Positions 26,062 to 33,878 of a stretch of DNA of 47,095 bases are shown in pieces. This stretch comes from Hyphomicrobiaceae bacterium (lineage in GTDB: Bacteria; Pseudomonadota; Alphaproteobacteria; Rhizobiales; Hyphomicrobiaceae): NCBI GenBank assembly GCA_025359165.1, contig JANYHG010000245.1, positions 1 through 47,095 of the forward strand, read 5' to 3'. Below the pieces are notes generated by a model. That model saw nothing but the letters and a program-made list of their open reading frames with translations. It was not told the origin of the DNA and did not search any database. The translations under genes were made by a program, and so were the position numbers. The first letter of the stretch is position 1, and every line of letters begins with the position of its first letter.

Positions 26062-26622
26062 ATGTCGACCGAGCTGCCAGCCACAACTCCGCAACCTGCG
26101 ACCGATGCAACGAACTCGGAGCCTGCCCGGGAGCTCAAGTCTCGCGTCGCAGGAAAAGGGGATTTGCTTGCGATCGAGGCGCTCCATGACATCGCATTCG
26201 GGCCAGGGGCATTGACACGCACCGCCTACCGGGTGCGGGAGCGGCAGCCGATGGTGTCGCCGTTTTGCCGCGTCCTCTATGATGGGGCCTCCCTGGTTGC
26301 GAGCGTGCGGTTTACGGCTGTGTCGATCGGCGGACGTAGCGGCGCGCTGATGTTGGGTCCGTTGGCGGTGGCGCACGCTTACGCGAACCAGGGCTACGGT
26401 CGTCGGCTGATCGCGGAGGGCTTGGCGGCGGCGGAAGGGGCGGGTATCGAAATCGTCGTGCTCGTTGGTGACCCACCATATTACGAGCGGTTCGGGTTTC
26501 GCCGCGCGGCGCTCGGACAAATTCTTATGCCTGGCCCCGTCGATCAGGCACGACTGTTGATCTGGCAGCCGGCAGACGCGCACAAAGCTCTGTTTACAGG
26601 CCCGATGACCGGAGCAGTTTAA
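26062..26622 (+). CDS. GNAT-family N-acetyltransferase
   Basis: 186 residues from the ATG at 26062 (MSTELPATT); the frame is open upstream to 25951, but that part is Arg/Pro-rich and unlike the family. The acetyl-CoA-binding motif A reads LGPLAVAHAYANQGYGRRLIAEGLAAAEGAG, followed by VLVGDPPYYERFGFRRA. This is the YhbS-like type of small-molecule or protein acetyltransferase. The acceptor is unknown. It is divergent from the alpha/beta hydrolase. Confidence 0.85.
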   Translation: MSTELPATTPQPATDATNSEPARELKSRVAGKGDLLAIEALHDIAFGPGALTRTAYRVRERQPMVSPFCRVLYDGASLVASVRFTAVSIGGRSGALMLGPLAVAHAYANQGYGRRLIAEGLAAAEGAGIEIVVLVGDPPYYERFGFRRAALGQILMPGPVDQARLLIWQPADAHKALFTGPMTGAV

Positions 26623-26760
26623 GCCTGGCAGCGTAACTGCGATGCGCAAAGATCACAACACGGCCCGAGAATTCACCAATGGACGGCTATATCGTTGACC
26701 CCGCTTCTCAAAACTCAGACGGATAGCCCAGTGTGCATGCGTGTGCGTAGCCTGGGATAA

Positions 26761-26775
26761 GCACGCACTGCGTGC
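26761..26775. promoter_or_regulatory. Palindrome GCACGCA-C-TGCGTGC
   Basis: A perfect 7-bp inverted repeat around one central base, 113 bp before the start of the DUF4956-integrase fusion gene. A CA/TG-rich stretch of similar flavour (GTGCATGCGTGTGCG) lies just upstream. The position fits an operator of the following two genes; binding is not known. Confidence 0.35.
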
Positions 26776-26888
26776 ACTTGATTTGGTTTGGGGGGAATAC
26801 GGACTGGCCTGTCGCAGCATTTTTCATTGCCTGGAATACTGAGGCTAGAGAATGCGACAGCCGTGTCAGTGTTAGAGAGTAACTGAAG

Positions 26889-27980
26889 ATGTTCGACTCA
26901 TTGCTGACTGTCGACCCAGCCGCGACGATGAAAATAACCGAGTTTTTGGCGTTTGTTGCCGTCGTTTCGATCTGCGCGGGTGTCCTGTATCTCGTCTATC
27001 GTCACATCACCCCGAACGAACCGGGTGAGCTGGAATTTGCTTCGACGGTTTTCATTCTGACGATCGCCATCGGCTTGCTCGTCTCGATCATCAAGCATGC
27101 GCCGGCCATTTCTTTCGGCCTGTTCGGTGCAATGTCGATCGTTCGGTTCCGTTCACAGATCAAACGTCCGCAGCGAATGATCTTTATCTTTATGGCGGCG
27201 GCTATCGGCGTGTGCTGTGGCGCTGGTGAATATTTGACCACCGTTATGGGCACGCTCGTGCTTTCGGCGCTGACTTTGGCGGCGTTTCGGATGAGCCCTG
27301 CGCACGTCGACGTCAAAACGATACGCCTCAAGGCTGCCAATACTCCGCTGCTCGACGGGGTCAAAGGACTGTCATCGGTCGCTGCTGGCGAGCGCAACTG
27401 GGGCGTGGAATTCCTTCCTGCGACCCTCGCCGACGGGAGCCGCTTCCGCATCCTTGTCGTTGTCGACGAAGACACGCGCGAAGCCCTTGCAGTCGTACCC
27501 GAGACATCGTTCTCGAGTGCACGCGTGTTGGGCGAATTGGACCGGTTGATGACCGACCACGGTAAACCGAAAACCATCGCGAGCGATTCTTGGCCGCAGT
27601 TCGCGTCTCGCGCGGCGCAAGACTGGAAGAAGGTGCTTGCGATCGATTGGATCTTCATCGATCAGCAGCCGCAAACCGAACCGTATGTCGTCGGCTGCGC
27701 CCATCGTTTGCGCGATGAAGCCCATGCAGCGGGCGGATATGTCGACTTGATCGAGGCGCGCAGGGTACTCGAGGACTGGCGATTGGCGCACAACGAGACC
27801 GTGGCGGATCAACCGGAGCGTGGACTTCGGCTCGCGGCCTCGACAGCGACTGTTACAAATGGCGCATCGCCAGCGGTCGCAGCCCGTCTTATTCCCGGCG
27901 ACCGCGCCGGAAAGGACGCGACTGTGACAGCGCCCGATACATTCGTCGTGAGAGCAAAGTCGACCTCCTCGGGCTCCTGA
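26889..27980 (+). CDS. DUF4956-type membrane protein fused to a degenerate IS3-type integrase core
   Basis: 363 residues in one uninterrupted frame. Residues 15-135 are a DUF4956 membrane domain: helices around 17-38, 50-70, 74-85 and 97-133 and the family signature SFGLFGAMSIVRFRSQIKRPQRMIFIFMAAAIGVCCGAGEY. Residues about 170-318 align by eye with the rve/DDE core of IS3-family transposases: WGVEFLPATLADGSRFRILVVVDEDTREALA, ASDSWPQF, AAQDWKKV, HRLRDEAHA and VLEDWRLAHNE. The first catalytic Asp position holds Glu174, the second Asp is kept (Asp233), and the glutamate of the usual FIES motif is Val268, so catalysis is probably lost. A polar tail ends the protein. A Fam20-like kinase gene follows after 74 bp. 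The function is unknown. Confidence 0.75.
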   Translation: MFDSLLTVDPAATMKITEFLAFVAVVSICAGVLYLVYRHITPNEPGELEFASTVFILTIAIGLLVSIIKHAPAISFGLFGAMSIVRFRSQIKRPQRMIFIFMAAAIGVCCGAGEYLTTVMGTLVLSALTLAAFRMSPAHVDVKTIRLKAANTPLLDGVKGLSSVAAGERNWGVEFLPATLADGSRFRILVVVDEDTREALAVVPETSFSSARVLGELDRLMTDHGKPKTIASDSWPQFASRAAQDWKKVLAIDWIFIDQQPQTEPYVVGCAHRLRDEAHAAGGYVDLIEARRVLEDWRLAHNETVADQPERGLRLAASTATVTNGASPAVAARLIPGDRAGKDATVTAPDTFVVRAKSTSSGS

Positions 27981-28054
27981 CGGCCCCCAAACGAGCTGTC
28001 TGTTCGGCGGCTGAATAGCTATTTCTGCAGTATAGAAAATCAAGGCTTGTGGTC

Positions 28055-29476
28055 ATGCGTATTCTCACTGCCCTGTTTGCGGCGTGTCTTGCGATGACAT
28101 CGGCGGCGCTCGCGCAAGATGTGCCTGGTTCGCAGGAAGATCTGCAGTTCGATAGTTTCGCCAAGACCTTGAACCTCGAAAATCCCGGCCTCGAATTCAC
28201 CTATAAATCCGGTAAGCATCAGGGATCGTCGGTCGGATTTCATATCGCCGAGCCCGGGCATCGAAAGTCGGGAACTTTCGCGCCACAGAACACGTCGAAC
28301 AATCTCGAGTCGGAAGTCGTCAGCTACCGCCTCGCCCGCTTCCTCGGGATCAGCGACATCTACAATCCCGTCACCTACTACCAGCTCGGTCCGCAGGCAT
28401 CCGCGCGTTTCAAGGCAATTCTAAAAAAGCAGTACGAGAGTGATCCCGATCGCCGCGTCAACTATCTCTCGACGACAGCGCAGCTGAATTCACATCCGGC
28501 CTGGCTCAAAGGCATTTATCGTTTGCGGCCGCGCGGTCAGAAATTCTTCGCGGCGAGTCTGGCGACGGAATCAGGGCATCTCAATCAGTCGCATCCCTTG
28601 GCATCCTTCATTCGCGCCAATGGACCGCAGCCCTCGACCAAACCGATGTTTTTGTCCGGTGTCAGAGGCGCGCGTTCCGAGTTCCCGCGTCCATCCGAGA
28701 AGGAAGTCGAGTTGGCGCGCCAGTTGTCGAATATCCTGCTGGTCGATCAGCTCTTGGGGCAGTGGGATCGCTTCTTCCGGAATCTCGAAGCCTTCGGCCA
28801 CGCGGACGGCCGGCTGCAGCTGATGGCCCGCGACAACGGCGGCGCCACCGTCGACGACTGGGAGTGGCACAGTCTTTACGATCGCTGGCTGTCGCGTTAC
28901 GACCGCAAGGTGATCCAGCGTCTCGAAGATCTGGCATCGTTTTTGCGCGGCAACGATAAGACTTTCGCCAGCTTCGACAGCCCCGAGAAATGGAAGGTCG
29001 CGGTCGGATTTCTGCAAGTCGGCAGCTTCAATACGTTCAAGCGCAAGCTTGATCTGCTGGTCCAAAAGAAACTACCTGAGTTGGAGCGCCAGTACGGCAC
29101 ACGTACGTATTTCCCGTTGCAGCTCTCCGAAGTCCCGGATTTGGAGAGCGCGACGGGGCAACCGATGGTCACTCCCCCGCGAGAAGCTTCCGCCGCTGCC
29201 GCAAGTGTCACGATCAAGACCGATGCGACCAACGGTATCGTGGAAACACCGACTGTTACGCCGCCGCTCGCACCCGTGGCCCGATCGGCAGGAGATGCAG
29301 TGGCCGTCACGCCAGACGCCGGCATTTCGCCACCTAAAGCAGGTACAGATGCGATTGCCGCTCGGCGCAGCCAGCCAGTCCGTCGCACCTACGTCACGCG
29401 CCCGTCAGAAAGAACACCCGACGCGAGCTGGAAAGTGCGATCGCCTTGCGAGTTTCCGTGTTTCAAGACGCCGTGA
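28055..29476 (+). CDS. Exported protein with Fam20/HipA-like atypical kinase motifs
   Basis: 473 residues from the ATG at 28055, with AAGG upstream. A signal peptide (ILTALFAACLAMTSAALAQD) sends it out of the cytoplasm. Kinase-like elements appear in the expected order: an alpha-C-like helix SEVVSYRLARFLGI (Glu87), then DQLLGQWDRFFRN (catalytic-type Asp238, Arg239 and Asn243), then RDNGGA (metal-binding-type Asp260-Asn261-Gly262). This matches the D-R-N/D-N-G layout of Fam20C- and HipA-like kinases. The last 100 residues are a Pro/Ala/Thr-rich tail with a CEFPCF motif. It probably forms a unit with the DUF4956 fusion; DUF4956 proteins are known neighbours of CotH kinases. Kinase activity is inferred. 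Confidence 0.62.
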   Translation: MRILTALFAACLAMTSAALAQDVPGSQEDLQFDSFAKTLNLENPGLEFTYKSGKHQGSSVGFHIAEPGHRKSGTFAPQNTSNNLESEVVSYRLARFLGISDIYNPVTYYQLGPQASARFKAILKKQYESDPDRRVNYLSTTAQLNSHPAWLKGIYRLRPRGQKFFAASLATESGHLNQSHPLASFIRANGPQPSTKPMFLSGVRGARSEFPRPSEKEVELARQLSNILLVDQLLGQWDRFFRNLEAFGHADGRLQLMARDNGGATVDDWEWHSLYDRWLSRYDRKVIQRLEDLASFLRGNDKTFASFDSPEKWKVAVGFLQVGSFNTFKRKLDLLVQKKLPELERQYGTRTYFPLQLSEVPDLESATGQPMVTPPREASAAAASVTIKTDATNGIVETPTVTPPLAPVARSAGDAVAVTPDAGISPPKAGTDAIAARRSQPVRRTYVTRPSERTPDASWKVRSPCEFPCFKTP

Positions 29477-29497
29477 GAATCCGAACCCGTCAGGCCC

Positions 29498-29929
29498 TTA
29501 TTCCAAGCCGAGTTGCTTCGTGCCGAGGTTGCGGAACAGAGATTTGATCATGCTCTCGTCACGCGCCGAATTTGGCGTCTGGTTTTTCGAGTAATTGACG
29601 ACCTTGCCGTCTTTCAGTCCATACTGCGCAATCCGGTCGACTGCGCCGAATTGACTGTAATAGACGGCCACGACCATGCGATCGGTTTCTTCGGGAGTGA
29701 AGAACGCGGTCTGCTTCTCTGTCGACGAAATGTAGTAGTGGGCTTGTCCGCTACTAACCGCAGCCGTCGTCGTCGGAGACCCGAGCACGCCGGCAACTTG
29801 TTGTTGGCTCATGCCGGTCTGAACCTTTTGGACGTCGTTCTCCTGGAACTGGTGACCGTGTTTGACGATCGTTGGCGCGCATCCCCCCAACACCATGAAA
29901 ACAGCGCCGCAAATTGAAGCGCAGCGCAT
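29498..29929 (-). CDS. bamE: BamE/SmpA-like outer-membrane lipoprotein
   Basis: 143 residues from the ATG at 29929. A lipoprotein signal with cleavage before Cys17 (AVFMVLGGC) precedes the SmpA/OmlA fold: HGHQFQENDVQKVQTGMSQQQVAGVLGSPTTTAA, then DRMVVAVYYSQFGAVDRIAQYGLKDGKVV. BamE is a small member of the BAM complex that inserts beta-barrel proteins into the outer membrane. It is divergent from the chaperone gene, with 289 bp between them in which I see no further gene or clear signal. Confidence 0.88.
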   Translation of the reverse strand: MRCASICGAVFMVLGGCAPTIVKHGHQFQENDVQKVQTGMSQQQVAGVLGSPTTTAAVSSGQAHYYISSTEKQTAFFTPEETDRMVVAVYYSQFGAVDRIAQYGLKDGKVVNYSKNQTPNSARDESMIKSLFRNLGTKQLGLE

Positions 29930-30218
29930 GCTGTGTCGGCTCCGTGGCCCGATCGTTGTCGTTGGCACCTGGAATTCCCCATCAGATTGCAGCAGAGGCC
30001 GCGAATCATGCACGCGATCTCACTATTGCCGAATAGCCAAGGAACACGAACTGCGCAACGCACGCGCGTCAGGCGTCCCCGCGACGTTCGACCCTGGACG
30101 TCGCCCCTTGCAACGTCAGACCCCATCAGTCACATAGGCGATCAATCATCGGCTCGGTCAATCAGGCATCGACTGCGCAACTCACGATGTCGACCGTGCA
30201 AATTACCTTGGGCAAACC

Positions 30219-30767
30219 ATGCCGAATTGGCTGAACCGTAAATCCGACACTACCCGGATCGCGGGCAAAATTTATGGCTCGATTGTGGCGTCAGCTCGGC
30301 AGCCGACGTTTTACGCCTCGTGGGGCGTTCCCGACACGCGCGAAGGCCGTTTCGAGATGCTGGCGCTTCACGTTGCACTCGTCATGCACCGCCTCGGACG
30401 AGCCGGCGCTTCGGGCGCCGACCTCGGTCGTAGCCTAGGCGAAGTGTTCATGACCGACATGGATGACAACATGCGCGAAATTGGCATCAGCGATCTCACC
30501 GTGCCGAAAAAAGTAAAGCGCGCCGCTGCCGCCCTTTACGATCGACATCGAGACTATGGCGCGGCGCTGGGTTCGGCGACGCCATCGACCGAAGGTTTGA
30601 AGACGGCCATCGAGGCGGCGTTCGGACCGGTCGTCGGGTCGGTGGCTGGCGCTCTCGATAGTTCCGCAATCGCCCATTATATGGAGCGTCTACATGGCGG
30701 ATTGGCCGTAACATCCGATGCCGATTGCCTGGCAGGCACTTTGCCGCTGCCATGGCCACCACTTTGA
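30219..30767 (+). CDS. Ubiquinol-cytochrome c chaperone (CBP3/UQCC1 family)
   Basis: 182 residues. The family core is clear: IYGSIVASARQPTFYASWGVPDTREGRFEMLALHVALVMHRL, GRSLGEVFMTDMDDNMREIGISDLTVPKKVK and ALYDRHRDYGAAL. Mitochondrial relatives assist cytochrome b synthesis and bc1-complex assembly. It opens the run chaperone-DUF177-plsX-fabH, which is conserved in Rhizobiales; the DUF177 gene starts 31 bp downstream. Confidence 0.9.
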   Translation: MPNWLNRKSDTTRIAGKIYGSIVASARQPTFYASWGVPDTREGRFEMLALHVALVMHRLGRAGASGADLGRSLGEVFMTDMDDNMREIGISDLTVPKKVKRAAAALYDRHRDYGAALGSATPSTEGLKTAIEAAFGPVVGSVAGALDSSAIAHYMERLHGGLAVTSDADCLAGTLPLPWPPL

Positions 30768-30797
30768 CATCGAACAGAACACAGCTGTGAGATCACG

Positions 30798-31358
30798 ATG
30801 ACAGACATCCCGGACAGCACACCTGAAACTGCAAACCCGCTCGATTGGGGCCACGACCTCGACGAGGTTCACGCGGGCGGATTGGACATCAAGCGCACTG
30901 CGACGGAGGCGGAACGCAAATTGCTGGCCGATGCGCTCGGTATTCTTGGATGTGAAGTATTGCAGGTAAATTATCGGCTGAAGCGCGCGCCTGCTGATGG
31001 CTATCGGCTGACCGGCAAGGTGCTGGCCGAACTGACGCAGGCCTGCGTCGTCACATTGGCACCTGTGCACGAGACGGTGAAACTCGATCTGGCAGTCGAC
31101 TACCGCCCGGCCGAAGAATTGGCCGCAGCCGATGGCGGGGCAGTCGATCTCGACGAGGAGTCCGAGGTCGAGCCCATCGAAGGCAAGTGGCTCGCGGTCG
31201 GCCGCATCGTGTTCGAGGAAATGGCGGCCGGGATCAATCCCTATCCCCGTCGCCCGGGTGCCGAATTCACGCCGGTCGAAGACGCCACTGCCGAGGTCAA
31301 GCACAACCCATTCGCCGTGCTTGAAAAACTGAAACAAAAGCCTCAGGGCTCCGCCTGA
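30798..31358 (+). CDS. DUF177 (YceD) family protein
   Basis: 186 residues. Typical features are ILGCEVLQVNYRLKRAPADGYRLTGKVLAELTQACVVTLAPV and the C-terminal NPFAVLEKLK. In many bacteria YceD lies beside rpmF and plsX and is linked to 23S rRNA or ribosome assembly; here it lies between the chaperone gene and plsX, without rpmF. The acidic stretch VDLDEESEVEPIEG is also usual for the family. Confidence 0.88.
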   Translation: MTDIPDSTPETANPLDWGHDLDEVHAGGLDIKRTATEAERKLLADALGILGCEVLQVNYRLKRAPADGYRLTGKVLAELTQACVVTLAPVHETVKLDLAVDYRPAEELAAADGGAVDLDEESEVEPIEGKWLAVGRIVFEEMAAGINPYPRRPGAEFTPVEDATAEVKHNPFAVLEKLKQKPQGSA

Positions 31359-31411
31359 TCATCGTCGATCGTTTCACCCGCCTATGACCGCCGCGCAAAT
31401 GCGGTTATGCA

Positions 31412-31437
31412 GCGCGGCATCGATTTTTTTGCCGCGC
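31412..31437. other. Inverted repeat GCGCGGCA / TGCCGCGC upstream of plsX
   Basis: An exact 8-bp inverted repeat with a T-rich ten-base spacer, in the 178-bp gap between DUF177 and plsX. The T-run is in the loop, not after the stem, so this is not a standard terminator. It could be a protein-binding site or an mRNA hairpin. Confidence 0.3.
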
Positions 31438-31536
31438 CCTGAGCTTTAGGGTAAGCATCGCGACCCCTGCAAGGGTGCCACCTGTAACGGGCGAATGCAG
31501 GCAGTGTTTGGGGGTTGGCGGGAGTTGGACGTATCT

Positions 31537-32619
31537 ATGGCAGAACCGCAATATGTGGCTTTAGACGCGATGGGGGGCGATTTCGGACCATCGATCGTCG
31601 TGCCGGGGGCCGCGCTGGCGCTGGAGAAGCATCCATCCCTTCAGTTTCTCATATTCGGTGAACAAACGGCCATCGAGCGCCAACTCGAGGATCATCCGGC
31701 ACTTGCGGCCCGATCGCTGGTCCGACACACCGACAGTGTCATTGCCAGCGATGCCAAGCCGAGCCAGGCGCTGCGGCGCGGCAAAGGCACCAGCATGTGG
31801 CAGGCCATCGAAGCGGTCCGCGATAACGAAGCGGCGTTTGCCGTCTCGGCCGGCAACACCGGCGCGCTGATGGCGGTCTCGCGGCTGATCCTTCGGACCC
31901 TGCCGGGCATCGACAGGCCGGCCTTGGCCGGTCAATGGCCGACCATCCATCGCCCGAGTATCGTGCTCGATGTCGGAGCCAATATCGGTGCGAGCGCGCG
32001 GGAACTCTGTCATTTCGCACTCATGGGGGCCGCCATGGCTCGCTCGATCTTCGGCGTCGAAAGACCGACGGTCGGCTTGCTCAATGTCGGCACCGAGGAG
32101 ATAAAGGGTGCCGACGAGGTCAAGCAGGCGCATGCTTGGTTGCGGGACGTGCAACTTTCGTTCGATTATCGGGGCTACATCGAAGGCGACAAAATCGGTC
32201 AAGGCATCGTCGACGTCGTGGTCTGCGAGGGCTTCACCGGCAACATCGCGTTGAAGACCGCCGAAGGTACGGCGAAGCAAATAGCAACCTACTTGCGCGA
32301 AGCCATGACCTCCTCGCTGCTGTCCAAGGCGGGCGCTTTGCTCGCCAGCGGCGGCTTCAAAATCCTGAAGCAGCGTTCCGATCCGCGCCGCTCAAACGGC
32401 GGCACCTTCCTCGGTTTGAATGGCATCGCGATCAAAAGCCACGGCGGCACGGATGCTTACGGTTTTGCCAGCGCTATCGAGGTCGGCTATGGCATGGCAG
32501 CAAGCGGGATCATTGAACGGCTCACCGGCGATCTCGCTGCTTTGCAGTCGAAACTGGAAAGCATCGCAACTGCCGCAGCAGCAGAAGCGGACATGGACAA
32601 AACAGCCAGTGCCGGTTGA
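31537..32619 (+). CDS. plsX: Phosphate acyltransferase PlsX
   Basis: 360 residues from the ATG at 31537, which has GGGAG upstream; ATG 31495 is in frame but adds an atypical N-terminus. PlsX converts acyl-ACP to acyl-phosphate, the first step of phospholipid synthesis with PlsY. Family motifs present: ALDAMGGDFGP, SVIASDAKPSQALRRGKGTSMW, SAGNTGALMAVS, LLNVGTEEIKG, CEGFTGNIALKTAEG and NGGTFLGLNGIAIKSHGG. It precedes the small Pro-rich gene and fabH, the usual lipid-synthesis pairing. Confidence 0.95.
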   Translation: MAEPQYVALDAMGGDFGPSIVVPGAALALEKHPSLQFLIFGEQTAIERQLEDHPALAARSLVRHTDSVIASDAKPSQALRRGKGTSMWQAIEAVRDNEAAFAVSAGNTGALMAVSRLILRTLPGIDRPALAGQWPTIHRPSIVLDVGANIGASARELCHFALMGAAMARSIFGVERPTVGLLNVGTEEIKGADEVKQAHAWLRDVQLSFDYRGYIEGDKIGQGIVDVVVCEGFTGNIALKTAEGTAKQIATYLREAMTSSLLSKAGALLASGGFKILKQRSDPRRSNGGTFLGLNGIAIKSHGGTDAYGFASAIEVGYGMAASGIIERLTGDLAALQSKLESIATAAAAEADMDKTASAG

Positions 32620-32642
32620 GAATTGGATTGGGAGGAGCATTG

Positions 32643-32786
32643 ATGAAAGACTTGATGCTGGCCGCTTCGACGCCGAAGCCGGAAATGCCACCCCCGGACT
32701 CGCCGAAACCAGAAATGCCTCCGCCCCCCGAAGCGCCGAAGCCAGAGATGCCGCGGCCACCAGAGCCGAAACCAGAAACTCCGTAA
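32643..32786 (+). CDS. 47-residue proline-rich repeat peptide between plsX and fabH
   Basis: A short frame with a strong GGAGGAG six bases before its ATG, starting 23 bp after the plsX stop. It encodes MKDLMLAAST followed by imperfect ten- to eleven-residue repeats of the type PKPEMPPP(D/E)(S/A): three PKPEMP copies and a last PKPETP. The repeat is also visible in the DNA, but codons for Pro and Glu vary between copies, which suggests selection at the protein level. There is no signal peptide or membrane segment. I do not recognise it. A longer competing frame over the same bases has no good start. Confidence 0.5.
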   Translation: MKDLMLAASTPKPEMPPPDSPKPEMPPPPEAPKPEMPRPPEPKPETP

Positions 32787-32870
32787 CGCGCTGTTGCCCG
32801 ATGGCACGATCCCGATCAGGTCGGACACCGGTCCCATAGCGCTCTGTTAACGCATTTTACGAGGTAGTAC

Positions 32871-33848
32871 GTGGCCGTTATTCGATCGGTGATCAGAGGC
32901 GTCGGTGCCTATCTGCCGAAACGCATTCTCACCAATGCCGAGCTGGCAAAAACTGTCGATACGACCGACGAATGGATCGTCGAGCGAACAGGCATTCGTG
33001 CCCGGCACATCGCAGCCGATGGTGAATACACGTCCGATCTCGGCGCACACGCGGCGCGTCAGGCACTCGTTCGCGCCGGCATAGATCCCGTCGAAATCGA
33101 TCTCGTGATCTGCGCGACCGCCACGCCAGATCGCACTTTTCCGGCCACCGCCGTTCGCATCCAGAACATGCTCGGGGTGACCAAAGGCGCAGCGTTCGAC
33201 GTGCAGGCGGTGTGCTCCGGCTTCGTCTATGCGATGGCCACCGCGGATGCTTTCCTCCGCACTGGCCAGTTCAAGCGTGCGATCGTGATCGGTGCCGAGA
33301 CGTTCTCACGTATTCTCGATTGGGAAGATCGCACCACTTGCGTTCTGTTCGGCGACGGTGCCGGTGCCGTCGTTCTGGAAGCGCAGCCGCAAACCGGCGG
33401 CCGTAACGATCGCGGCATCCTCTCCACCACCATCCGCTCCGACGGACGATACGAAGATCTGTTGTACGTCGATGGCGGACCGAGCACGACCAAGACCGTC
33501 GGTCATCTGCGCATGAACGGCCGTGAAGTTTTCCGCCATGCCGTGCAGAAGATCTCCGGCGTGATCGAAGAGACGCTCGTCACGACGGGATACGCTGCCA
33601 ACGAGATCGATCTGTTCGTGCCGCATCAGGCCAACAAGCGCATTCTCGACGGCATCGCCAAGAAACTCGGCATCCCCGAGAACCGCATCGTCGTGACGTT
33701 GGCCGAGCACGGCAATACGTCGGCGGCGTCTATACCGCTGGCGCTCAATCATGCGTTCGAGCGTCACCTCCTCGGCGAAGGCAAGCTCGTGCTGATGGAA
33801 TCCATGGGTGGCGGCTTCACCTGGGGCGCAGTGCTGGCGCGTTGGTAA
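32871..33848 (+). CDS. fabH: Beta-ketoacyl-ACP synthase III
   Basis: 325 residues, GTG start with GAGG upstream. FabH starts fatty-acid synthesis by condensing acetyl-CoA with malonyl-ACP. The Cys-His-Asn triad is complete: VQAVCSGF (Cys115), [10 protein letters not shown] (His252) and EHGNTSAAS (Asn282). The C-terminal [13 protein letters not shown] is typical. In Rhizobiales, ihfA normally follows; here the next gene is a convergent amidase. Confidence 0.96.
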   Translation: MAVIRSVIRGVGAYLPKRILTNAELAKTVDTTDEWIVERTGIRARHIAADGEYTSDLGAHAARQALVRAGIDPVEIDLVICATATPDRTFPATAVRIQNMLGVTKGAAFDVQAVCSGFVYAMATADAFLRTGQFKRAIVIGAETFSRILDWEDRTTCVLFGDGAGAVVLEAQPQTGGRNDRGILSTTIRSDGRYEDLLYVDGGPSTTKTVGHLRMNGREVFRHAVQKISGVIEETLVTTGYAANEIDLFVPHQANKRILDGIAKKLGIPENRIVVTLAEHGNTSAASIPLALNHAFERHLLGEGKLVLMESMGGGFTWGAVLARW

Positions 33849-33878
33849 GCCAGCAAGCGCCCCGGTACCCACAGATAC

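Noticed and set aside
25903-26649. Upstream extension of the alpha/beta hydrolase to a 568-residue protein
   Set aside because: It is antisense to the GNAT gene and its sequence is Arg/Cys-rich and unlike any fold; the hydrolase family starts at 25902.
26640-28060. A recent IS3 insertion around the DUF4956 fusion gene
   Set aside because: No terminal inverted repeats, target-site duplication, OrfA or intact catalytic residues were found; only the core-like domain remains, in frame with the membrane domain.
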